Shown one piece after another: positions 53,877 through 64,000 of a stretch of DNA of 64,000 bases. Both the position numbers and the translations under genes were made by a program. How positions within the stretch are numbered: the stretch's first letter is position 1; each line of letters starts with the position of its first letter. Origin of the DNA: Verrucomicrobiota bacterium (GTDB lineage Bacteria; Verrucomicrobiota; Verrucomicrobiia; Limisphaerales; J093); the NCBI GenBank assembly GCA_029556615.1, contig JAKQDD010000210.1, forward strand, positions 1 through 64,000, written 5' to 3'. The notes under the pieces were generated by a model. That model saw only the letters and a program-made list of their open reading frames with translations, had not been told where the DNA came from and made no database searches.

Positions 53877-55985
53877 TCACCGCCGGGCCGTCTTGCGGCG
53901 GACGCCGACCCGGGTGAGGTCGATGGGATTGAACCCGGTGCGGAAGGCGGGGGAGCTGGGGGTGAGCCGGAAGTTGTAGGCGCGGACGTTGTAGAAGAGG
54001 GGATCCGCGACGATCGAGTTGACGTCGTGGCCGCGCTTGCGCCACTCGTCGAGGCTGGCCCCGGCGAACCGGAGGGTCTCGGGCCGGGCCTCGGGCCGGG
54101 CATCGAAGTAGAGATTCGCGTCCATCCGAAACTGGTTGTTGGTCCACGTGCTGCCGAGAAGGTCGCCGGAGTCGAAGTAGACGATGTTCCGTTCAAACAC
54201 GAACGAGCGATGGTCCTCCTCGCGGGAGCGCATGAGCTGGTGCTCGCGGTTGAGGGCAAAGATGTTGTTCCGGACGATGTTCTCCCGTCCGTAGTGCTGG
54301 TGGAAGCCGGCGCTCTTGCACCGGTAGACCAGGTTGTTCTCGAGCAGGATGTAGCTGCTGCCTTCGTCGGTGTAGAGACCCCAGCCGCCGTAGGTGAACG
54401 CGTTGACATCGTGGATGAGGTTGTTGCGGAGAACCGTCCCCCGCTGGATGCCGAGGGTGTAGATGGCGCCCATGTCGCTGAGCAGCGACTTGCCAATGTC
54501 ATGCAGGTGGTTGAACTCGACGACGTTGCTGCAGCAGGGGGTTTCCTGGTAGCCCCAGTTCCAGCCCAGCGAAATGGCGGTGTAGTAGAGATCGTGGATG
54601 TGGTTGTGGGCAATCCGGTTGTCGCCGCTCTGGAGGACGAAGACCCCGACGCCGGAGGCGTAGACGCGCCCCAGGCGGTAGAGATGATTGTCGGTCACCG
54701 TGTGCCCGTGATTCCGGGCGGTCGGGTCCTTCGGGACCTCCGTTTCGCCGATCCGGATCGCGCCGGCCCCAAGGTCGAACATCTCGTTCCCCAGAACCTG
54801 CCACTGCTGGCAGCCGCGCCCGAGATCCAGCCCGTAGCCGCCCAAATGGGTGAACGTGCAGTCCTCGATCACGCAATCGGTGGCGTACTCGGCCCGGAGG
54901 TCGCCCCGGATCTCGACCGCGGCCTGCGTGTCCGCGTAGCCGGTGGGCCCCAGAGCCCAATCGGTGTGCGCAAAGGTGAGGTCGCGCAGGATCACGTGCC
55001 GCACGGCGCCTCCCCACGCCGGGCTGCCCTGGAAACGGACGAGCTCCTCGAGGCGGGGCGCCACGACCTCGGCCCGCATCAGGTCCTCCCCGGGCTCCGG
55101 CCAGTAGAGCAGCACGCCGGTCTTCCGATTCAGATACCATTCCCCGGGCTGATCCAGGGCGTCGATGGCGTTCTCGATGTAGTACTGGGCGTTGGCCTCC
55201 CGGTTGGACGGGCGCGGTTCGCCGGAGAGCGTCGCAACGTGGTTGCTCTCGTCAAGGGCGCGGATCTGCATCCGGAGATCCGCCCACGCCAGCAGGGCCA
55301 CCGCCTCGACATCGCCGTCTTCCGCCCAGGCCTTCCGCAGGTCGCCCTCCTTGTACTTGAGCTGGACCGGCTTGCCCGTGGGACTCTCCCCCTGGATCCG
55401 GAAAAAGGCGTCGTTGGGCGTGCGGGCGCGCATCTTGCGCTGGCCATTCACGAACAACTGCCGGAAGTACCAACGGCCGTCGCGGACGTCGGCAATCTCC
55501 GCCTGCCAGAGGCCGGGCCGGTCTTCGAGCCGCTTCCAGCCGGTGATACGCCGTCCCCCGCTCAGGATGGGTTTCTCGTCCGGGTACGCCGTGATGAGCA
55601 GCGGACGCTGGGCGTCGGATCCGGCGTGATCCGGGAGCAGGACGATCGGCTCCTCGACCTCGTAAGTTCCCCCGCGCAGCAGAATGGTGACCCCATCGAA
55701 TTGATCGGGCTGGGACCAGCGGAGGGCCTGAACCGTCTTGAGGGCGGCGCCGAGCGTCGCGAGCGGGCCGTCATCCCGGCTGGGCGTGGGGACGGCGAGG
55801 CCCCCGCTCCAGTCGTCGTTCCCGTTCGTCGCGACGTTCAGGACGAGCGTTCGCGCCACGCCGGCAGGCAGGTTGCCGAGGACGAGGAGGCCGAGGCCGA
55901 GCCATAGCGCGAGCCAGGGCCGGGACCCGAGCCGAAACTGGGACTCGAGCCGGACCGGAATCTTGAAGAGCCGGCAGCATCGCAT
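53877..55985 (-). CDS. Exported right-handed parallel beta-helix protein
   Basis: A protein of 702 aa. The ATG at 55985 gives a signal-like helix (WLALWLGLGLLVLGNLPAGV). The mature start LVLNVATNGNDDWSGGLA and GVTILLRGGTYEVEEPIVLL are typical of exported beta-helix enzymes of PVC bacteria. Helix rungs repeat, e.g. HTVTDNHLYRLGRVYASGVG, NRIAHNHIHDLYYTAISLG and NVVEFNHLHDIGKSLLSDMG. It resembles carbohydrate-active or pectate-lyase-like proteins; substrate unknown. It stands alone on the minus strand. Element E lies upstream, between it and the DHOD-like gene. Confidence 0.87.
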   Translation of the reverse strand: MRCCRLFKIPVRLESQFRLGSRPWLALWLGLGLLVLGNLPAGVARTLVLNVATNGNDDWSGGLAVPTPSRDDGPLATLGAALKTVQALRWSQPDQFDGVTILLRGGTYEVEEPIVLLPDHAGSDAQRPLLITAYPDEKPILSGGRRITGWKRLEDRPGLWQAEIADVRDGRWYFRQLFVNGQRKMRARTPNDAFFRIQGESPTGKPVQLKYKEGDLRKAWAEDGDVEAVALLAWADLRMQIRALDESNHVATLSGEPRPSNREANAQYYIENAIDALDQPGEWYLNRKTGVLLYWPEPGEDLMRAEVVAPRLEELVRFQGSPAWGGAVRHVILRDLTFAHTDWALGPTGYADTQAAVEIRGDLRAEYATDCVIEDCTFTHLGGYGLDLGRGCQQWQVLGNEMFDLGAGAIRIGETEVPKDPTARNHGHTVTDNHLYRLGRVYASGVGVFVLQSGDNRIAHNHIHDLYYTAISLGWNWGYQETPCCSNVVEFNHLHDIGKSLLSDMGAIYTLGIQRGTVLRNNLIHDVNAFTYGGWGLYTDEGSSYILLENNLVYRCKSAGFHQHYGRENIVRNNIFALNREHQLMRSREEDHRSFVFERNIVYFDSGDLLGSTWTNNQFRMDANLYFDARPEARPETLRFAGASLDEWRKRGHDVNSIVADPLFYNVRAYNFRLTPSSPAFRTGFNPIDLTRVGVRRKTARR

Positions 55986-56106
55986 GCGCGTTGAGGATAC
56001 GCACCTGCCCCGGGCCGTATTCAACCCAAAAACGCGATCGCGCGGATTGGCGGCTACCGGTGCCGGCGAAGCTCTGGGAGTGCGCCGGACCCTCCGGCGC
56101 GGTCGT

Positions 56107-56287
56107 CTAGAGTCCTCGACTTGTGGAACGTGTGGTCAACAGGTCAAGTCTGGTCCCTGCCGTTCCAGGCCATCCCTCCTTCCGTCGAGGACTCCACATT
56201 GGCGAGGCGCGGAAGAGAGGGTGGGCAGGCACAGCAGGGTCTTCATGAACCTGAGGACTCGACTGGGTCTGAGGCGCGCCTCGCTAG
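56107..56287 (-). repeat. Composite inverted-repeat element, copy E (modules 1+2)
   Basis: In plus order: CTAG (56107-56110), module 1 at 56108-56196 (TAGAGTCCTCGAC to GTCGAGGACTCCA), 3 bp spacer, module 2 at 56200-56286 (TGGCGAGGCGC to GCGCCTCGCTA), and CTAG at 56284-56287. Both modules are 89 and 87 bp as in copy B, but reversed. The right CTAG contains the stop of the minus-strand DHOD-like gene. With 122 bp of flanking sequence it fills the 298 bp gap. Confidence 0.94.
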
Positions 56288-57279
56288 CTCGGTTTCCAGG
56301 TCGAGATGACCCGCATGTACTGGGCCCGCTCGAAGGCGCTGGGTTCCGGACATTTCTCCTGGCTCAGGCAGCCTTTGAGCTGGGCGACCGACTCGTACTC
56401 GTGCTGTTCCATCCACTGGCGCATGTCGCGTTCGATGACGCCGATCTGGCTGATGCCTTTGCGGAGGAGCACCGAGCAGAGCATGGTGACATCGGCGCCG
56501 GCCATGAGGATCTTGAGGGCATCCGCCGCGGTGTGGATGCCGCTGGTGGCCGCGAGGCTGGCCTTGACGTGGCCGTACAGGAGGGCGATCCAGCGCAGGG
56601 GAAGCCGGCGGGCCTGGGGCGTGCTCAAGAGCAGACTGTGCTCGACTTCGAGGGCGTCGAGGTCGATGTCCGGCTGATAGAACCGGTTGAACAACACGAG
56701 CCCGTCGGCGCCGGCCTGGTCCAACTGCCGGGCCATGTTCGCCATGCTGCTGAAATACGGGCTGAGCTTGACCGCCACCGGAATCGTGACCGCGGCCTTC
56801 ACCGCGCGCAGGATGTCGAGGTACGTCTTCTCGACCTCCGCGGACGTCAGGTTCGGATCGGTGGGGATGTAGTAGATGTTGAGTTCGAGGGCGTCGGCTC
56901 CGGCCTGCTGGATCTGGCGGGCGTACGCGGTCCAGCCGCCGAGGGAAGCGCCGTTCAGGCTGGCAATGATCGGGATCCGCACGGCGTCCTTGGCCGCCTG
57001 GACATGCTCGAGATAGTCCTCCGGGCCGAGCCGGAATTCGCCGACCTGGGGGAAGTAGCTGAGGGCTTCGGCGGTGCTCAGGCTGCCCTGCTCGAGAGCC
57101 AGATCCAATTCCTCGCTCTCTCGGGTGATCTGCTCCTCGAAAACCGAAGGCAGCACGATGGCGCCGGCGCCGGCGTCTTCGGCCCGCTTGATGTTATCCA
57201 ATTCACAGGTCAAGGGGCACGCGGACGGCATCAGGGGACTGCGCAGAGAGAGGCCGAGGTAGGTGGTGCTGAGGTCCAT
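56284..57279 (-). CDS. Dihydroorotate-dehydrogenase-like protein
   Basis: A protein of 331 aa. The ATG at 57279 has an AAAGGAA ribosome site. It is a flavin barrel of the DHOD class: STTYLGLSLRSPLMPSACPL, IPIIASLNGASLGGWTAYAR, ALELNIYYIPTDPNLTSAEV, VAVKLSPYFSSMANMARQLD, then TSGIHTAADALKILMAGADV for the phosphate of FMN. It has no pyrimidine neighbours and lies 82 bp after nifJ, and similar proteins are often found next to pyruvate oxidoreductase genes, so it could be a redox partner. Its stop TAG is the edge of element E. Confidence 0.9.
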   Translation of the reverse strand: MDLSTTYLGLSLRSPLMPSACPLTCELDNIKRAEDAGAGAIVLPSVFEEQITRESEELDLALEQGSLSTAEALSYFPQVGEFRLGPEDYLEHVQAAKDAVRIPIIASLNGASLGGWTAYARQIQQAGADALELNIYYIPTDPNLTSAEVEKTYLDILRAVKAAVTIPVAVKLSPYFSSMANMARQLDQAGADGLVLFNRFYQPDIDLDALEVEHSLLLSTPQARRLPLRWIALLYGHVKASLAATSGIHTAADALKILMAGADVTMLCSVLLRKGISQIGVIERDMRQWMEQHEYESVAQLKGCLSQEKCPEPSAFERAQYMRVISTWKPS

Positions 57280-57361
57280 GGGGTTCCTTTTGCAGTGGGC
57301 GGTTTGGGTCGCAGGAGGGCCTGTGGGCGGGCCTCTGGGCCCGCCCACAGGCCGCGGAAGT

Positions 57362-60955
<3,594 letters not shown>

Positions 60956-61467
60956 GGTTTCTTGGCTCACAAGTTCACACCCTCCGGGCTCAGCCTCCCC
61001 CGCGGCCGACCGGGCCGGTCGTCGTATTCGTCGTATCCATCCGGGCGCAACCCACCGCCCCGGCCGCCAAGGCCGGGGTGCCGCGGCTCCGGACAGCAAT
61101 CACGATCCCGGGGACGGGCCGGATCGGCTCCACATGCTTTGCCCACTGCTTTGCATTTTTTGCGCTGCCCCGACCGTGGAGCCTCCGCCGCGGGCGCGAC
61201 CCCGGCCGTAACCCGCGCCGGGGGCGCGTCGTCTCATCTGCGGAAATCGGAGGCGTTCGACGCATGTCAGTCTGTGAGCGTGGTGGACTTGATGCAGCGG
61301 CTTCAGCGGGCGTTCGAGGGCGAGAGCCCCGGCGCTGGAGTGTTCGGCTTGTGGAATGGGCGGTCCACAGGTCGTGTCCTCGTCGCCGCAAGTTGGTATT
61401 GTCGGAGCCCGCGGGAACCCCTACGCTCCCGCGCACGTTCGATGCCAGAGCGAAGCCAACATCCCGC
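60956..61467. other. Divergent gap between nifJ and the TolC-like gene
   Basis: The 512 bp contain no gene that is supported. Part of 61341-61388 (GGCTTGTGGAATGG, GTCCACAGGTCGTGTCCTCG) resembles a decayed, reversed copy of repeat module 1 (compare copy E). GC-rich runs such as GCCGCCAAGGCCGGGGTG occur. Promoters for both genes must be here but none can be fixed with confidence. Confidence 0.5.
61341..61388 (-). repeat. Degenerate module-1-like fragment (element H)
   Basis: GTTCGGCTTGTGGAAT, GGGCGGTCCACAGGTC and GTGTCCTCGTCG parallel the order in reversed module 1 (GTCCTCGACTTGTGGAAC and GTGGTCAACAGGTCAAGT). Ends and CTAG edges are absent. It may be an old copy, but chance likeness is possible. 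Confidence 0.35.
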
Positions 61468-63222
61468 ATGAGGCGCGACGCGACCACCCATGGAGCGACG
61501 ATTGGCGCGGCGTTCCGGGCCTGGGCCTTGGGGGTCCTGGTCCTGGGGCTTGTGGCGGGTTGCAGCACGGCGCACTACCGCCGGTCGGCGGACAAGGAGG
61601 TATACGGCATCCTGCACGGGGTGGAGCAGCAGGTGCTCGGCCGGACGAACGCCTTCACGATCGACACGCCCTACTCGGGGCGGGATCCGAAGACCATTGC
61701 CCCCGAGGAGATCATCGACGGCCGTTCGGCGGCGAACCGGCTGAAGGTGAATCTCGACCAGGCCCTCGACCTGGCGGTGCGGGGCAGCCGGGAGTATCAA
61801 GGTGAGAAGGAGCGGCTGTATGCGACGGCGCTGACGCTGACCGGGGTCCGGCAGAAGTACCGGCCCTCGTTGTCGGCGGATGTCGCGGGACAACTGGCGG
61901 GCACGCCGGACGGGCTGTCGAGCTCGTCGTTGGGGAGCCGGGCGGCGCTGGACCAGAGCTTTCTGCTGAAGACCGGCGGGCAGCTCGGGGTGAACCTGGC
62001 CAACGACATCCTGAAGTACTACACCGGGGACTACTCGCGATCGATCGTCAACTCGATCTCGGTGGATCTGACCCAGCCGCTGCTGCGCGGTTTCGGAAGG
62101 AACAACGCGGAGATCGAAACCCTGACCCAGGCCACGCGGAACGTGGTGTACGAGGTCCGGTCCTTCAACCGGTATCAGCAGGAGTTCGCCGTGGGGGTAG
62201 TGAGCGCGTATTTCAGTCTGCTGACACAGAAGGCCCAGGTCCGCAACAACTACCGCAGCTACACCAACAAGGTCGAGACCACCAAGTTCCTCGAAGCCCG
62301 GTCCGTGGACCGGGTGCCGCAGAGCGACGTGGATGACGCGCGGTCGTCCGAGCTGGATGCGCGGATCAGCTACATCAACTCGCTGGCGAGCTATCTGAAC
62401 CAGCTCGATTCCTTCAAGCTGCGGCTGGGGCTGCCGCTCTCGACGCAGCTCTGCGTCGAGGACCAGGACCTGACGGACCTGATCGGCGTGGGCCTGGTGC
62501 CGGTCGAGGTCAGCCGGAAGGCGGCGTTCAGCCTCTGCGTGAACCGGCAGATGGAGCTGCTCAACGCCATCGACCGTTTCGAGGACAGCAAGCGCAAGGT
62601 CCGGATCGCCGCCGACCAACTGCGGCCTGACCTCAACGTGTTCGGCTCGGCCAGCCTCGCCTCCGAAGAGCCGGACGACTACACGGAGTTCGATCTCAAC
62701 AAGCTGCGCTACACGGCCGGTTTCACGCTCAACCTACCGCTGGATCGGCGGCGGGAGCGAAACACCTACCGCGCCACGCTCATTGCCTTCGAATCGCAGC
62801 TGCGATCACTGGTGCAGAGCTTCGACGACTACAAGAACCGGATCGACCGCGGCCTGCGGACGGTCGAGCAGTCCCGCCTCAACTACCTCAATGCCGTCGA
62901 GGGCTTGAAGGTTGCGGAACGCCGGGTCGAGAACAACTCGATGCGCCTCGAGGCGGGGAGGACAACGATCCTGTACTTGCGCGAGGCCCAGGACAACCTG
63001 GTCCGGGTGCAGAATATCCTCGCGGGCACCTACACCGCCTACCTCACCGCCCGCCTCGAGTTGATGCTGAACATCGGGGTTCTTGACACCCGGCCGGGAC
63101 AATTCTGGCTGCAGGACCCGCTCAAGGACCGCTTGGCGCCGGACCAGCGGGGTGTTTCGCCGCTGCAGATGCCGGAGGATCAGGTGCTGCCGCCGGAGAC
63201 CTTTTTCGAACCTGCCTCATGA
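61468..63222 (+). CDS. TolC-family outer-membrane efflux lipoprotein
   Basis: A protein of 584 aa. A lipobox VLGLVAGC places lipidated Cys32. Two TolC-like halves of long helices are seen: NLDQALDLAVRGSREYQGEK, and later RVENNSMRLEAGRTTILYLR with AQDNLVRVQNILAGTYTAYL. The protein is larger than the usual 430-500 aa. It forms the trimeric duct through the outer membrane. Its stop overlaps the adaptor start (ATGA), so both belong to one tripartite exporter; the pump itself lies outside the window. The ATG at 61468 gives the signal peptide. Confidence 0.93.
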   Translation: MRRDATTHGATIGAAFRAWALGVLVLGLVAGCSTAHYRRSADKEVYGILHGVEQQVLGRTNAFTIDTPYSGRDPKTIAPEEIIDGRSAANRLKVNLDQALDLAVRGSREYQGEKERLYATALTLTGVRQKYRPSLSADVAGQLAGTPDGLSSSSLGSRAALDQSFLLKTGGQLGVNLANDILKYYTGDYSRSIVNSISVDLTQPLLRGFGRNNAEIETLTQATRNVVYEVRSFNRYQQEFAVGVVSAYFSLLTQKAQVRNNYRSYTNKVETTKFLEARSVDRVPQSDVDDARSSELDARISYINSLASYLNQLDSFKLRLGLPLSTQLCVEDQDLTDLIGVGLVPVEVSRKAAFSLCVNRQMELLNAIDRFEDSKRKVRIAADQLRPDLNVFGSASLASEEPDDYTEFDLNKLRYTAGFTLNLPLDRRRERNTYRATLIAFESQLRSLVQSFDDYKNRIDRGLRTVEQSRLNYLNAVEGLKVAERRVENNSMRLEAGRTTILYLREAQDNLVRVQNILAGTYTAYLTARLELMLNIGVLDTRPGQFWLQDPLKDRLAPDQRGVSPLQMPEDQVLPPETFFEPAS

Positions 63223-64000
63223 GTGCGACATCCTCCTTCGGAAAGGCCGGAACGCTGGTGCGCCGCCGGCCGCTGGTGCTTGGGCTGGCCGTCCTTGGCG
63301 TCGGTTTGCTGCTGTATCTCTGGTTGCGATCCCCCGGGACCGAAGGGGCGCCGACCGGCTATCACGAAGTGAGGCGCGGGGATTTCACGGTTTCCGTCGT
63401 TGAGGGCGGCAATCTGGCGGCGGTGAGCGAGGTCAGCATCCGGAACGATGTCGAGGGGACGGCGCGGATCATCTCGATCGTGCCCGAGGGCAGCTATGTC
63501 AAGAAGGGCGATTTGCTGGTCGAGCTCGACTCCGCCCAGGCGCAGGACCAGGTGAACCAGCAGCAGATCAGCTATGAGAAGGCGGTCTTTGCCGTCGAGC
63601 AGGCCCGGGCGCAGCTCGAAATCCAGCGGAGCGCCACCAACAGCGACTACCTGGCAGCGCTGCTGAAGCTGAAGTTCGCCGAGATCGACCGGGACAAGTA
63701 TCTCCAGGGCCAGATGTTGGTTGATCTCATGGAAGCGAGCAACAAGCTCGTCTCGGCCCAGTCCCAGCTCGTAGTCAATGAGGACAGTCTCTCGAACTCG
63801 GTCCTGCTCGCCGCCAAGGGCTACGAAACGAAGACGAAGGTGGACGGCGACCGTCTCACGGTGCTGAACAATCAGAATTCGTTGATCGTGGCCAGCAACG
63901 GCATCTGGATGCTGCGGGCGTTCGACATCCCGAAGCAGACGAACAAGTTCTCTTCGGACGTTCTCCAGGCGCAGCAGGAGCTGGACCGGGTGATCGTCTC
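63219..64000 (+). CDS. HlyD/RND-type periplasmic adaptor (partial)
   Basis: The gene runs off the right edge after 260 codons. A membrane anchor lies at residues 17-37 (RPLVLGLAVLGVGLLLYLWL). Then comes a barrel-sandwich start (EVRRGDFTVSVVEGGNLA) and the lipoyl-like VPEGSYVKKGDLLVELDS, followed by a coiled-coil hairpin (QQQISYEKAVFAVEQARAQL) that contacts TolC. It overlaps the TolC gene by 4 nt. The transport partner is probably an ABC or RND pump encoded next. Substrate unknown. Confidence 0.93.
   Translation, partial: MSATSSFGKAGTLVRRRPLVLGLAVLGVGLLLYLWLRSPGTEGAPTGYHEVRRGDFTVSVVEGGNLAAVSEVSIRNDVEGTARIISIVPEGSYVKKGDLLVELDSAQAQDQVNQQQISYEKAVFAVEQARAQLEIQRSATNSDYLAALLKLKFAEIDRDKYLQGQMLVDLMEASNKLVSAQSQLVVNEDSLSNSVLLAAKGYETKTKVDGDRLTVLNNQNSLIVASNGIWMLRAFDIPKQTNKFSSDVLQAQQELDRVIV

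Overview
The window reads as high-GC chromosomal DNA of a heterotrophic member of the PVC group, most likely Verrucomicrobiota. The clues are Tat-exported TIM-barrel and sugar-epimerase proteins, PQQ-type beta-propellers, a pseudopilin of the H-X9-DG type, Gfo/Idh/MocA oxidoreductases, beta-helix and alpha-galactosidase enzymes, and a mixture of short tight operons and single genes. Lineage is inferred from gene content only; there is no rRNA or tRNA gene in the window.

Layout. 1-1601 (minus): ECF sigma factor, small membrane protein, and a partial exported protein joining a Spy/CpxP-like part to a YceI-like part. 1632-3272 (minus): formate-tetrahydrofolate ligase. 3448-12494 (plus): dnaE, then four tightly coupled genes that look like a compact Wadjet/MksBEFG system (kleisin, KITE-like, SMC-like ATPase, Toprim nuclease). 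12723-15553: two convergent beta-propeller genes. 15716-21409: three Tat-exported proteins and a pseudopilin. 21434-25418: cysS, a glycosyltransferase and a flippase. 25577-28101: zinc-ribbon protein, ArsR regulator, PilT ATPase and a lipoprotein. 28301-31812: GH36 alpha-galactosidase and a tandem universal stress protein. 32066-36891: ATP synthase genes atpB-E-F-H-A-G, without atpD and atpC. 36959-40449 (minus): dnaN, a sigma-54 activator, a small protein and ispF. 40565-45329: YfhO-like membrane protein, ClC channel and ElbB. 45469-49477: two-component system, Gly/Pro-rich exported protein and HDAC-like deacetylase, followed by a zinc-motif protein, a Gfo/Idh oxidoreductase and a sugar epimerase. 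53877-60955 (minus): beta-helix protein, dihydroorotate-dehydrogenase-like protein and pyruvate:ferredoxin oxidoreductase. 61468-64000: TolC-type lipoprotein and the start of an HlyD-type adaptor.

Two features stand out. The first is the four-gene condensin/nuclease module placed 4 nt behind dnaE. The second is a family of 60-180 bp inverted-repeat elements whose outer edges are CTAG (or another YTAR tetramer). Repeatedly this edge is also the TAG stop codon of the adjacent gene, and one copy encodes the last 30 residues of a histidine kinase. These look like non-autonomous mobile elements that dock at amber stops and possibly act as transcript ends.

All functional names come from reading motifs and lengths by eye. 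No database search was run.
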